A stretch of 38,590 nucleotides of DNA from Acidobacteriota bacterium (GCA_030650395.1 JAUSDY010000125.1:1-38590); one strand, 5' to 3'. Counted from the first letter of the stretch, positions 23,483 through 32,028 are shown. Program-made: numbers and translations. Notes: a model not told the origin generated them from the letters alone.

Positions 23483-24697
23483 TTGGAACTGGCCGTCATT
23501 GCCGTCGTGGCACTGGTCGCGGGGTTCGCCGCCGGGTGGCTGCTCGCGTCCAGAAGCCGCGCGACCAATCATCATCAGCTGCGCGATTCGTTTCAAGCGC
23601 TCGCGGCGGACGCGCTCAAATCGAGCACCGACGAGTTTCTCAAGCTGGCCGATCAGAAGATCGGCAACGTCCACAAGGAAGCGGCGGCCGACCTTGGCCG
23701 GCGGCAGCAGCATCTCGACACCCTCGTCGCGCCCATCAGGGACACGCTCGCGCAGGTTGACGCGAAGCTTCGCGAGGTCGAAAAGTCGCGTGTCGACGAC
23801 AGCGCCAACGTCCGGACCATGCTGAGCCTTGTCGGTCAGACGCAGAAAGAGCTCCAGCTCGAAACGCAGAATCTGGTGCGCGCTCTTCGTTCTCCCGGCG
23901 TGCGCGGACGCTGGGGCGAAGTGCAGTTACGGAAGGTCGTCGAGCTCGCCGGCATGATGGACCACTGCGACTTCGACGAGCAGCGGACGATCTTCACCGA
24001 AACCGGCCGGATGCGGCCCGACATGATCGTCAACCTCCCGGGCGGCCGCTCGATCGTCGTCGACGCCAAGGCGCCGCTCGAGGCTTTCCTCGATGCGCAG
24101 GGCGCGACAGACGATGGGGTGCGGACTGGAAAGCTGGCGGATCACGTTCGCCAGGTGAAGGATCACGTCACCAAGCTCGGCGCCAAAGCTTACTGGGACC
24201 AGTTTCCGTCTTCTCCTGAGATGGTCGTGCTGTTCCTTCCGGCCGAAGCGATCTACATGGCCGCGCTCGAACAGGATGCGCTGCTGATCGACTTCGGCGT
24301 GAAGCAGAACGTGATCATCGCGAGCCCGCTCACCTTGATCGCGCTGCTGCGGGCCGCGGCCTTCGGCTGGAGGCAGGAGCGCCTGACGATCAACGCCGAA
24401 GAGATCAGCCGCCTCGGCCGCGCGCTGCACGAAAGCGTGGCGACGATGGCGGAGCACCTGGAAGATCTGCGCCGAAGGATGGACGGCACCTTCGGCACCT
24501 TCAATAAGCTCGTCGGGTCGTTTGAAAGCAACGTGCTGATCAAGGCGCGGCGATTCCGCGAGCTTGGTGCGGGCAGCGCGAAGGAAATCCCGCTGATCGA
24601 TCCGCTCGAGACCGTGGCGCGGAAGCTGGAAGTGCCGGTCCAGGGCGGGTTGTTGGATCCCGAAAAAACCGAAGCGACATCAGGAGACCGTTCATGA
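23483..24697 (+). CDS. rmuC: RmuC family DNA recombination protein
   Basis: The protein has 404 residues. An N-terminal membrane segment (AVIAVVALVAGFAAGWLLAS) is followed by a coiled coil (about residues 25-130) and the RmuC nuclease-like domain: GVRGRWGEVQLRKVVELAGM, IVVDAKAPLEAFLDA, VVLFLPAEAIYMAALEQD and LIALLRAAAFGWRQERL. RmuC restrains rearrangements at inverted repeats in E. coli, which is notable in a window so rich in them. The start is TTG at 23483 with AAGGA 11 bases upstream. The ATG of the next gene overlaps its stop by 4 bases. Confidence 0.93.
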   Translation: MELAVIAVVALVAGFAAGWLLASRSRATNHHQLRDSFQALAADALKSSTDEFLKLADQKIGNVHKEAAADLGRRQQHLDTLVAPIRDTLAQVDAKLREVEKSRVDDSANVRTMLSLVGQTQKELQLETQNLVRALRSPGVRGRWGEVQLRKVVELAGMMDHCDFDEQRTIFTETGRMRPDMIVNLPGGRSIVVDAKAPLEAFLDAQGATDDGVRTGKLADHVRQVKDHVTKLGAKAYWDQFPSSPEMVVLFLPAEAIYMAALEQDALLIDFGVKQNVIIASPLTLIALLRAAAFGWRQERLTINAEEISRLGRALHESVATMAEHLEDLRRRMDGTFGTFNKLVGSFESNVLIKARRFRELGAGSAKEIPLIDPLETVARKLEVPVQGGLLDPEKTEATSGDRS

Positions 24698-25617
24698 AGC
24701 GACTTGCGTTGGTGATGGCGGCATTGATGGTGACGACGGCCGTGCCTCGTGCGGAACAGGCTGCCGCGAAGACCGAAGCCACGTCGTTGTCGGGCAAACC
24801 GCTCTACGCGCCGTCGGCAATCCCGAACAAGCAGAAGCTCGATGCCGACCTCACGCACGCCGAGAAAGATCTTGCGGCACGGCCGAACGACGCCGAAGCG
24901 ATGATCTGGGTCGGACGCCGGTTGGGGTACCTGTGGCGCTTCAACGATGCGATTGCCGTGTTCACCAAGGGCATCGCGGCGCATCCCGATAATCCGAAGT
25001 TCTACCGGCATCGCGGGCACCGCTACCTCACGATCCGGCAGTTTGCGAAGGCGGAGGCCGATTTCGAGAAAGCGGAGCAGCTCTTCAAAGGCAAGCCCGA
25101 CGAGATCGAGCCGGACGGCGCGCCGAATGCCGCGGGCAAGCCGCGCAGCACGCTGCAGTTCAACACCTGGTATCACCTTGGCCTCGCTCGTTATCTGCAA
25201 GGTGATTACAAGAGCGCGTACGACGCCTACGTCGAGTGCATGAAGGTGTCGAACAATGACGACTCGGTGACAGCGACCAGCGACTGGATGTGGATGACGC
25301 TGATGCGCCTCAATCGCAAGGCCGACGCCGACAAGGTGCTTGCGCGCATCACGCCGAAGATGGACATCATCGAGAACGGCTCGTACCACCGCCGGTTGCT
25401 GATGTACAAGGGCCTCGACAAGCCTGAGGCGCTGCTCGACACGGCGAAGGCCGACGATACAACCATTGCCACGCAGGGCTACGGCGTCGGCAACTACTAC
25501 TACGTGACCGGCGACATGAGGAAGGCGCGCGAGGTGTTCGAGAAGGTCACCTCGGGCGGCGGCTGGAACGCGTTCGGCTACATCGCTGCGGAAGCGGACT
25601 TACAGCGCATGAAGTAG
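24694..25617 (+). CDS. exported TPR-repeat protein
   Basis: The protein has 307 residues. A short signal peptide (RLALVMAALMVTTAVPRAEQ) is followed by tandem TPR helices: NDAEAMIWVGRRLGYLWRFN with AIAVFTKGIAAHPDNPKFY, RGHRYLTIRQFAKAEADFEK, WYHLGLARYLQGDYKSAYDA and YYVTGDMRKAREVFEKV. It overlaps the rmuC stop (ATGA), so the two are translationally coupled. The repeats suggest a protein-binding scaffold in the periplasm; the partner is unknown. The TAG stop overlaps the first unit of the 13-bp array that follows. Confidence 0.85.
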   Translation: MKRLALVMAALMVTTAVPRAEQAAAKTEATSLSGKPLYAPSAIPNKQKLDADLTHAEKDLAARPNDAEAMIWVGRRLGYLWRFNDAIAVFTKGIAAHPDNPKFYRHRGHRYLTIRQFAKAEADFEKAEQLFKGKPDEIEPDGAPNAAGKPRSTLQFNTWYHLGLARYLQGDYKSAYDAYVECMKVSNNDDSVTATSDWMWMTLMRLNRKADADKVLARITPKMDIIENGSYHRRLLMYKGLDKPEALLDTAKADDTTIATQGYGVGNYYYVTGDMRKAREVFEKVTSGGGWNAFGYIAAEADLQRMK

Positions 25618-25786
25618 GTTCCTCACGAGGGTTCCTCACGAGGGTTCCTCACGGAGGTTCCTCACGGAGGTTCTCCACGAGGGTTCGACCTACGTTTCTG
25701 GGCTCGCAGCTTCGAAATCGTTTGAGGGAACCTGCGTTTGGAACCTTGGTGAAGAACCTTTGTGGGGAACCGACGTGAGGAACCCC
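25616..25786. repeat. inverted pair of 13-bp arrays, hairpin with a short spacer
   Basis: The left arm (25616-25686) has five units like GGGTTCCTCACGA. The right arm (about 25724-25786) has five GGAACC cores at 13-base spacing in the opposite orientation. About 37 unrelated bases separate them. The unit is the same as at 1594-1677 and 2221-2272, but no gene is enclosed. Confidence 0.9.
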
Positions 25787-25815
25787 CGGCATCCCCCTTG
25801 CAGCCCCTCTTCTCG

Positions 25816-26511
25816 ATGTCGATCAAAGTGCGTGTTGGCGTGGCCTGTCCGATTCCTGGCGAGCGCGCCGCTTTCATCGAGTGGCTGGATGGTGCCGGCT
25901 ACGAGCCGGTGCCGATGCTCGATCTCGACTCGGTGGCGCGCGACCTCAGCGTCCGCCCGATCGAAGCGCTGATCGCCGATGTCCGCTTCGTCCCCGCCAC
26001 CGAGCTGCCGCGCATCGTCCGGATCCTGGGCCCGAACCGCGCCCTGATGCTGGTCGGCGCCGCCGGCTCAGGGCCCGAAGCCGTGCCGCGCGACGCCACC
26101 TGGATCGATCGGCCCGTCACCAAGAACAACTTCCTGCTGCTGGTGGCGCTCGCGCTCGCCGAAGGCCGGCCGGCGCGCCGATCGCCACGCAAGTTCGTGC
26201 CGAAGCTGCTGTCGACGATCGACGGCGTCACCGCGAGGGTGATGGATGTCAGCACCGAGGGCGTGCGCCTCGAAGTGTGCGAGGTGCAGACGGCCGCACT
26301 GCCGCCCTACTTCACGCTGCGCGTGCCCGGGTTTGGCCTGGCGATCAAGGTCAAGCGCGTCTGGGTCGCGATGCCGCCCAATGGCGCGATGTGGTGCGGG
26401 GGCGTGGTAGACAAACCGATGCCGAAGGCCAAGACCACGTGGCGAACGTTTGTCGAGAACGCGCCGAGCACCGCGTCGATAGTCAGCGGCGAGTCGCGGA
26501 CGTTCCAGTAA
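25816..26511 (+). CDS. PilZ-domain protein with a receiver-like N-terminus
   Basis: The protein has 231 residues from the ATG at 25816. Residues 1-115 look like a degenerate response-regulator fold (VRVGVACPIPGERAAFIEWL, ALIADVRFVPATELPRIVRI, ATWIDRPVTKNNFLLLVALA), keeping a D where the phospho-acceptor would sit. Residues about 120-215 (SPRKFVPKLLSTIDGVTARV; VMDVSTEGVRLEV; VWCGGVV-like end) resemble PilZ, which binds cyclic di-GMP in many proteins. The RxxxR signature is only partly visible, so nucleotide binding is uncertain. It converges on the phospholipase D-like gene with adjoining stops. Confidence 0.72.
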   Translation: MSIKVRVGVACPIPGERAAFIEWLDGAGYEPVPMLDLDSVARDLSVRPIEALIADVRFVPATELPRIVRILGPNRALMLVGAAGSGPEAVPRDATWIDRPVTKNNFLLLVALALAEGRPARRSPRKFVPKLLSTIDGVTARVMDVSTEGVRLEVCEVQTAALPPYFTLRVPGFGLAIKVKRVWVAMPPNGAMWCGGVVDKPMPKAKTTWRTFVENAPSTASIVSGESRTFQ

Positions 26512-27420
26512 TTACGCGGCGCTCACCTTCTCGTCTTTCTTCTCTTCCTTCTTCTCTTCCTTCTTCTCGTCGATAATTTCCTTCGGCGCCGACTCTTTCC
26601 AGTCGGCCTCAAACACCTGCAACAACTGACGCGCCACCGTCGGGTTGTTGACGATCAGCCCGACCTCACGACGTTTTTCCAGCTCGCCCTTGGCGAGGCT
26701 CTGGCTGCCGACAAACGCGCGCAAGCCGTCGCGCACGATCGCACGAACGTGTAGTCGCATCGGCGCCAGCTTGTATTCGTCGATGCCGTCATGCTTGCCC
26801 TTGACCGAGCCGAGCACGCGGATCCGGACGCCCTTGGCGACGCGCTCTTTGAGCAGCTTGATCATCGCCGGGTCATTGACCTTCTCGTCGTAGATCGCCA
26901 ACTCCTTGCGCGCGCCCTTGATGAAATCGGCGAGCATTGCGCGCGAGGTCTCGGGGCTCACCACCAGGTGCGACTTCGCCGGCACGTACGGCTGTCGCGT
27001 CAGGTCGGCTTCGAACACCTTGGCCGCCTCCTGAACAGCTTTCTTGTCCTTCGTGGAAATGGCGAAGCTGCGGCTCTTGCCGATGTCGAGCTTGGTGAAA
27101 TTGAAACCGAGCAGATGCAGCATCCCGTCGCAGATCATGAGCTTGGCGTGGTAGCGCAACAGGTCGTCGGCGGTGCGTGACACATTCAACCCGGCCGCGA
27201 GCATGCGTTGCTCGAGCTTGCGCAGCTTTGACTCGCCGCCCCGGTTGGTATGCGCAATCAAGGCGCGCACCATGACGCCGCGTTGAACGGCGTCGGCCAG
27301 CGCCTTCTCGACCGGGTTGAGGTCGAAACGGAAGATGACGACGTCGATCGTCTTCTTGGCTTTCTTGATGGCCTCTAGCACCGGCACGATGCCGGCATCG
27401 GGCTGCGTAACCAGCTTCAC
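26512..27420 (-). CDS. phospholipase D-like protein
   Basis: The protein has 302 residues from a GTG start and resembles two-domain PLD/cardiolipin-synthase-like enzymes. The first HKD site is good: LLRYHAKLMICDG (H91, K93, D98). The second is degenerate: MRLHVRAIVRDGLRAFVGSQ has H224 and D231 but Arg in place of Lys. No membrane segment is visible. The C-terminal tail (DEKKEEKKEEKKDEK) is charged and repetitive. It is the last gene of the five-gene island operon; its start lies one base after the stop of the DUF4956 gene. Substrate (phospholipid or nucleic acid) unknown; the changed second motif may reduce activity. Confidence 0.83.
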   Translation of the reverse strand: MKLVTQPDAGIVPVLEAIKKAKKTIDVVIFRFDLNPVEKALADAVQRGVMVRALIAHTNRGGESKLRKLEQRMLAAGLNVSRTADDLLRYHAKLMICDGMLHLLGFNFTKLDIGKSRSFAISTKDKKAVQEAAKVFEADLTRQPYVPAKSHLVVSPETSRAMLADFIKGARKELAIYDEKVNDPAMIKLLKERVAKGVRIRVLGSVKGKHDGIDEYKLAPMRLHVRAIVRDGLRAFVGSQSLAKGELEKRREVGLIVNNPTVARQLLQVFEADWKESAPKEIIDEKKEEKKEEKKDEKVSAA

Positions 27421-27421
27421 G

Positions 27422-28183
27422 TTACTTCGGCACCTTGTCCTTCGACTTCTCGTCCCACACGATCGCGCCCTTGCCCTCCGGCACGAGCGCCATGATTTCG
27501 TTCGAGACCTTGTCGGTCTGCAGCTTGCGCGGCGTCGTCACCTGATACCCAACCTCCTCGGCCGAGGACGCCCGAAGCTCGTAGCGGACCTTGTAGCGGC
27601 GCAAGATCTGCTCGATCTTCGGTTTTAGATCTTGGGTGGCGTCGCCGAGCTTGAGACTGAGCTCGAAGACGCGCGTCTGCGGCTCGAAGCCCTCAAGGAT
27701 CCACAGCGACAGCACCAGGAAGGCGGTGCCGATCGCGGCAAGGCCATACAAGCCGACGCCCGACGCCAGGCCCACCGACAGCGCGCACAGCATGACCACC
27801 GCGTCTTTCGGATCGTCGATCTTCGAGCGATAGCGAATCAGGTTGGCCGCGCCGACGATGCCGAATGCGCGGGCGAGGCTGGAGCCGACCACCAGCATGA
27901 TCAGCGAGCCGACCACCGCGAGGATGATCTGCGTCTGCACGACGGTAGGCTGCCGCGGCGCGGTGGCGCCGCGCCTCGGGCGAAGCGCGAGGGCGGTGCC
28001 CAACAGCGCCGCGAGCGGCAGGCGGATCAACGACGCCAGGACTTCCTCCTGGAGGTTGTCCATCACGCCGGGCAGATCGACTTTGCCCTGCGGTGGCGGC
28101 GGCTGGGTGATCTCCTGGGCGCCCGCGCCGACACTGAGCAGCAGGACGAACAGGCTGAACGTCAAGAAGGCTGAGCGGGTCAT
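27422..28183 (-). CDS. DUF4956 family inner-membrane protein
   Basis: The protein has 253 residues. A signal-like N-terminal helix (FLTFSLFVLLLSVGAGAQ) precedes transmembrane segments (SLIRLPLAALLGTALAL; IILAVVGSLIMLVVGSSLAR; AVVMLCALSVGLASGVGLYG; FLVLSLWILEGF) and the diagnostic loop GAANLIRYRSKIDDPKDAVV. The C-terminus is a soluble alpha/beta domain (ELSLKLGDATQDLKPKIEQI). The family is membrane-bound and of unknown function; it is often encoded beside CotH-type kinase-like and VTC-type polyphosphate proteins in bacteria. Here its neighbours are an exported kinase-like protein (4-base overlap) and a PLD-like protein. Confidence 0.85.
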   Translation of the reverse strand: MTRSAFLTFSLFVLLLSVGAGAQEITQPPPPQGKVDLPGVMDNLQEEVLASLIRLPLAALLGTALALRPRRGATAPRQPTVVQTQIILAVVGSLIMLVVGSSLARAFGIVGAANLIRYRSKIDDPKDAVVMLCALSVGLASGVGLYGLAAIGTAFLVLSLWILEGFEPQTRVFELSLKLGDATQDLKPKIEQILRRYKVRYELRASSAEEVGYQVTTPRKLQTDKVSNEIMALVPEGKGAIVWDEKSKDKVPK

Positions 28184-29184
28184 CTTTCCACCGAGGTTGT
28201 CGCTGTCAATGCCAGCCCTTCCTGAATTTTCGACTTCAGTTTACGAATGTAGCGGTCGCTGGTTTCCTTCGAAAACGCCGCGCCGCGAAACGCATCGTCC
28301 CACTGCCGGTCGGAAATCTTGTCGAGAATCCTGCAGATCCAGATCACGTCCGCCGGCGTGATGTTTTCCATCAGCTCTCTGTGCCGCGCCTGGTAATCGA
28401 ACTGGACGCGCCCGTTATCGACGCCGATAACGAAGCGCTGGCTCTCGAAGTCGTCGACGTTGTTGCGGTTGCCGACCGGCCACGCGGTCTTGCCGAGCGA
28501 TGCGCCGACATCCTGGGCGACGTACCAGCGCGCGGGCGTGAGGCCCTCGACCACGTCGTAGATGCGGTTGTTGGTCTGCTTGATGTCCCAGTTGTTGAGC
28601 AGGAGGTTGGTGATCACCAGGCCCTTGAACTCGCGCGTGCCGAAGAACGGATTCTCGGTCCACGACCAGTCGCCGGCGCTCTTGTGATCGTGGCCGTAGC
28701 GGAACCGCCCGGACAACGGCTTGGCGACCGGGCCGTTCGTCAAGACCCACTCGGGCACGAAGTAAACGATCGGCTGGTGGTAGCCGGCCGCCCACAAGAT
28801 CCGGCTCGACACCACCTCGGTCTGGCCTTCGTCGCCGGTCTTGACGTCCCACTTGCGGCCCTGCGGATCGACGACGTCGTAGCCGGTGCTGTAGCCAACG
28901 GTGTCGATCGCCTTGAACTCGAACGGCGTGGTCGGCGATGGCACGAGCGCCTTGCCGCCGCGCCCGTAGAACAGATCGCGCGACGTGACGTCGCCGGGAT
29001 CCTGCCAGAGCTCGGCGATGTTCGGCTTGCCCTGAGCCGGGTCGAAGGGCCGGGCCTGCGACTTATCGGCCGGCTGCTCCTTCTGCGCCGTCGATTGCGC
29101 GAGGCTGCCTGGCCCGGGAAAACATGCGGCGGTGACCGCGACCAGCACGAAGGCTGCGGACATCCGCCCGAGCCGGCTCTTCAT
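28180..29184 (-). CDS. exported atypical-kinase-like protein A
   Basis: The protein has 334 residues with an N-terminal signal (SAAFVLVAVTAACFPG) that may be a lipoprotein signal (C21). I see an ordered set of kinase-like residues: KWDVKTG (K115), TEVVSSRILWAAGYH (E123), LLLNNWDIKQTNN (D200, N205) and YVAQDVGASLG (D225). This matches the Lys-Glu-Asp-Asn-Asp logic of protein-kinase-like folds such as HipA and FAM20, but overall sequence similarity to those families is not obvious. Protein B (32000-33124) has the same set. It overlaps its neighbours by 4 bases on both sides in a five-gene operon after a phosphatase. The substrate and activity are unknown. A short palindrome codes for residues 45-52. 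Confidence 0.65.
   Translation of the reverse strand: MKSRLGRMSAAFVLVAVTAACFPGPGSLAQSTAQKEQPADKSQARPFDPAQGKPNIAELWQDPGDVTSRDLFYGRGGKALVPSPTTPFEFKAIDTVGYSTGYDVVDPQGRKWDVKTGDEGQTEVVSSRILWAAGYHQPIVYFVPEWVLTNGPVAKPLSGRFRYGHDHKSAGDWSWTENPFFGTREFKGLVITNLLLNNWDIKQTNNRIYDVVEGLTPARWYVAQDVGASLGKTAWPVGNRNNVDDFESQRFVIGVDNGRVQFDYQARHRELMENITPADVIWICRILDKISDRQWDDAFRGAAFSKETSDRYIRKLKSKIQEGLALTATTSVER
29029..29050. repeat. CCCTGAGC/GTCGAAGGG element in kinase-like gene A
   Basis: The 22-base element begins GCCCTGAGC and ends GTCGAAGGGC, with outer arms GCCCT and AGGGC. It is read in frame as ARPFDPAQGKP in the exported linker after the signal peptide. Confidence 0.75.
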
Positions 29185-30083
29185 TGAGTCCCGGCATTCT
29201 GGCGGGTGATTTCTCCGGAGTCGACGCGCTTGCCACTCCGCGAGATCGTCTGGAAGCGCATCACGTCACCATCAAGCTCGACGACCATGAAGCTTTGCTC
29301 CGTGTCGAAACCCTTCGCCGTGAGGTTGCTGCTGCGAATGTCACCCTCGCGAAGCTTGGCGGAGCCACCGGCGGTGAAGTAGTAGATGCCGCCCTGCGGC
29401 TTGACCCGCTCGTAGAAATGCTCGTGGCCCGCGAAGACAACGTTGACGTTGTGCTTCTTGAACAGCGGCTCGATGATGGTGCGCAGATCGACTTCCGAAC
29501 CGTGCGTGGCGCCCGATGAATAGAGCGGGTGGTGGAAGTAGGCGATCTTCCATTTCGAGTTCGACGCCGCGAGCTCTTTCTCCAGCCAGGCCTGCTGATC
29601 CTTGTCCATGTAATTGCTGTCGAGGGCGAAGAACCGCGCGTCCTTCTTCTGGTAGGTGTAGAAGCGCTGGCCATTCATCCCGAACGGTTTGTAGTAACGC
29701 TGGTTGGGGTCGTCGTGATTGCCGAGCGCCGCATAAAACGGGATGTTGGCGTCGAGCAGCGGCTTATAGGGCGTCTCGAACTTCTTCTTGAAATCCTGAG
29801 GGCGCTCCGAGCCGTAGATGTTGTCGCCGAGCATGATGGCGAACTCGTACGGGAACACCGCGTGCGCCTTCCAGGCCTGCACGGCGGTGTCGTACTGCCC
29901 GCGGTCGCCGGTACCGGTGTCGCCGAGCACGAGGAACTTGACCGAGTCCTTGCCGACCGGCGGCGCGGTTTCGCCGGCCGCCGACATCTGCGGCACGCCG
30001 GGGCGCGTCTGGTCTCTGGTGGCCGCCACGATGGCCACCACGGCCGCAAGGATCAACGCAATCGTGATGGTTCTATTTCGCAT
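29181..30083 (-). CDS. exported calcineurin-like (purple acid-type) metallophosphatase A
   Basis: The protein has 300 residues; ATG at 30083, with GTG two codons earlier possible. A hydrophobic N-terminus (ITIALILAAVVAIVAATR) is followed by the metallophosphoesterase signatures in order: FLVLGDTGTGD, IMLGDNIYG, AALGNHDDPN, AYFHHPLYSS and VFAGHEHFYER. All usual metal ligands are present, so it should be active as a phosphatase on an exported substrate. Its stop overlaps the start of kinase-like gene A (ATGA), so the two are translationally coupled. Protein B (31036-32028) is a paralogue with the same motifs. Confidence 0.88.
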   Translation of the reverse strand: MRNRTITIALILAAVVAIVAATRDQTRPGVPQMSAAGETAPPVGKDSVKFLVLGDTGTGDRGQYDTAVQAWKAHAVFPYEFAIMLGDNIYGSERPQDFKKKFETPYKPLLDANIPFYAALGNHDDPNQRYYKPFGMNGQRFYTYQKKDARFFALDSNYMDKDQQAWLEKELAASNSKWKIAYFHHPLYSSGATHGSEVDLRTIIEPLFKKHNVNVVFAGHEHFYERVKPQGGIYYFTAGGSAKLREGDIRSSNLTAKGFDTEQSFMVVELDGDVMRFQTISRSGKRVDSGEITRQNAGTQ

Positions 30084-30104
30084 GCGCACTTCGCCTCTCG
30101 AAAA

Positions 30105-30821
30105 TCAGCTCGGAATCGTCGGCACGACATCGCGCAGGATGTCGACAATCAGGTTCGCCTTGACGTCGCGGAGAATCAGGCTGCGACCGACGAGGCGATA
30201 CTCGAGCTCTGGTGGCAGATCCGGAAGCTTCCGGAGCAGCATGGGCGGGAAGGTCGCCAGTGGAAGCGTGGTCGGGTAGACGGTGTTGATGTCGACCTTC
30301 ATGTTCTTGGGCAGCTCCACGATGATCGCCTTGCGGGCGGCGGCGCTGCGCGTGGCGAAATCGTCCTGCACGATCTTGATGAAATAGGGCTGGTACTCGG
30401 GAGCGAAGATGTCGCCGAGCTTCGCGCCGGCCCGCAGCGTCTGAATGGTCTTGGCCAGCGCCGCTTCGCGTTCGGAGATCTGTGCCGGGTCGTTCGTATT
30501 CTTGAGGTTCGGCACCTTGGTTTCGGCTTCGTTGTGGATCTTGAGGTATTCCTTGATGCGATTGTGGAACTCGAGCGTGGCGCTACCCTGCGCGTTGGCA
30601 GCTGGCTGGCCTGTCGGCGTAGCGGGCGCGACCGTGGCCGGCGAGGGTGAGGCCGGCTGTTGCGGATCCGTGGGCAGCCGTGGCTTGGCGGTTGCGGCAG
30701 CGGGCTTGGCCGGCTTGGCCTGCACTTCCGCGGCGTTGACCGATTCGGGCGCGTTGCGCTGGCAGCCTACGAGTATGGCTGCCGAAAGGAAGACGACCGA
30801 GACCGACTTGAAAATGGTCAT
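30105..30821 (-). CDS. lipoprotein of unknown function, first gene of the island operon
   Basis: With the ATG at 30821 the protein has 238 residues. The signal FKSVSVVFLSAAILVGC carries a lipobox. An alanine/proline-rich linker (PAKPAAATAKPRLPTDPQQP) precedes a folded domain (LEFHNRIKEYLKIHNEAETK; ALAKTIQTLRAGAKLGDIFA; IIVELPKNMKVDINTVYPTT; LILRDVKANLIVDILRDVVP). The end may contain a short peptide segment exposed to the periplasm. The longer frame to 31175 lacks homology and crosses the divergent region. It precedes phosphatase A by about 21 bases. No family is recognised. Confidence 0.75.
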   Translation of the reverse strand: MTIFKSVSVVFLSAAILVGCQRNAPESVNAAEVQAKPAKPAAATAKPRLPTDPQQPASPSPATVAPATPTGQPAANAQGSATLEFHNRIKEYLKIHNEAETKVPNLKNTNDPAQISEREAALAKTIQTLRAGAKLGDIFAPEYQPYFIKIVQDDFATRSAAARKAIIVELPKNMKVDINTVYPTTLPLATFPPMLLRKLPDLPPELEYRLVGRSLILRDVKANLIVDILRDVVPTIPS

Positions 30822-31035
30822 AGCATGCCCTGCTACTACAAGCCCTGTGCCAGAGGATGCACCACCATTAGTTGCGGTAGAGCCGGCGTGGGGCCTGACA
30901 CCAATCATTTTCTGGCGCAATTTCTGGAAATGCAACCCAGCATTCAGGTCCGTGTTACAACGGGCTTTACCCAAAATGGCCCTCGAGTTGCCTAATGGGC
31001 CGTGGTTCGGATTCTGCATGAATTGTGAACGCCAG
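30822..31035. promoter_or_regulatory. divergent intergenic region between the two island arms
   Basis: This 214-base gap separates the divergent starts of the island lipoprotein (minus) and phosphatase B (plus), so it should hold both promoters. It is less GC-rich than the flanking genes. I can point to no clear -35/-10 pair or operator, only a GGGGCCTGACACC stretch that may be a degraded repeat. Confidence 0.35.
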
Positions 31036-32028
31036 ATGATCCGCGTCCTCCTCCTGCTTTCAACGCTTTGGCTGTCGGCCTGCGGCGACCTCTGGGTCAG
31101 CAAAGACACCGCCGCGGCCGCGCAGCGCACCACCCAGGTCGAAGCCCGCGATCTAAAGAATATTTCGGCCGGCACGCTGGCGCTGCCGAACGAGGAGCGT
31201 TCGATTAAGTTTGCGGTGATCGGCGACAGCGGGCGCGGCTCCGCCGAGCAGCACGAGGTTGCCGGGCAGATGGCGGCGTTTCGACAACGCTTCGACTATC
31301 GCTTCGTGCTGATGGCCGGCGACAACATCTACGAGGGCCCGGCCACGGCGGAAGACTACCGCTTGAAGTTCGAAGAGCCATACCAGGCGCTGCTCGATGC
31401 CGGCGTGAAATTCTTCGCGGCCCTCGGCAACCATGACGACCCCCGCCAGGTGAACTACAAGCCGTTCAATATGGACGGGCGCCGCTACTACACCTTCACG
31501 CCGCCGGTCGATTTGATCACGCGGCTCGAGACGCGGGTCCGGTTCTTCGCGCTCGACAGCACCTACCTCGACGGCGAACAAATGCGCTGGCTCAATCACG
31601 AGCTCGAGCAGTCGAATGCGGAATGGAAGATCGCACTGCTCCACCATCCGCTCTACACGTCGGGCCGTTATGGCCTGGCGGCTCGGGGCATTCGCTTTGC
31701 GCTCGAATCCGCGTTCCTGTCAGGCGGCGTCGACGTGGTGTTCTCGGGCCACGAGCACATCTACAATCGGTCGGAACTGCAGAAGGGGATCTTGTACTTC
31801 ATCAGCGGCGGCGCGGGATCGCTTCGGGCCGGCGATGCGAAGCGCTCGCCGCAGATCGCGAAGAGCTTCGATACCGACTACCACTTCATGCTGATCGAGG
31901 TCACCGACAAGGGGTTGTTCTTCCAGGCGATCGATCGCAAGGGCAACACCGTCGACGCCGGCGCGCTGCATCAACCGGGCAAGACCACCGACGCAGCCGC
32001 TACTTCGGGCACGGCGCCCCGTCGCTGA
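31036..32028 (+). CDS. exported calcineurin-like metallophosphatase B (lipoprotein)
   Basis: From the ATG at 31036 the protein has 330 residues; ATG at 31018 is also possible. The signal MIRVLLLLSTLWLSACGDLW has a lipobox (LSAC), so it should be membrane-anchored. The phosphoesterase motifs FAVIGDSGRGS, LMAGDNIYEG, AALGNHDDPR, ALLHHPLYTSG and VFSGHEHIYNR match those of protein A in order. The reading frame stays open far upstream to 30445 but without homology. It converges on kinase-like gene B, overlapping its 3' end by 29 bases. Confidence 0.88.
   Translation: MIRVLLLLSTLWLSACGDLWVSKDTAAAAQRTTQVEARDLKNISAGTLALPNEERSIKFAVIGDSGRGSAEQHEVAGQMAAFRQRFDYRFVLMAGDNIYEGPATAEDYRLKFEEPYQALLDAGVKFFAALGNHDDPRQVNYKPFNMDGRRYYTFTPPVDLITRLETRVRFFALDSTYLDGEQMRWLNHELEQSNAEWKIALLHHPLYTSGRYGLAARGIRFALESAFLSGGVDVVFSGHEHIYNRSELQKGILYFISGGAGSLRAGDAKRSPQIAKSFDTDYHFMLIEVTDKGLFFQAIDRKGNTVDAGALHQPGKTTDAAATSGTAPRR

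Noticed and set aside
21817-23568. A 583-codon minus-strand frame opposite the M28 peptidase
   Set aside because: The opposite strand carries all zinc ligands in order; this frame is compositionally a shadow.
30890-30915. Possible degenerate repeat with GGGGCCTGACACC
   Set aside because: Only one copy in the window and no clear arms, so a repeat call is not supported.
30105-31175. A longer form of the island lipoprotein beginning at 31175
   Set aside because: The extra N-terminus crosses the divergent promoter region and overlaps phosphatase B; the lipoprotein signal begins at 30821.
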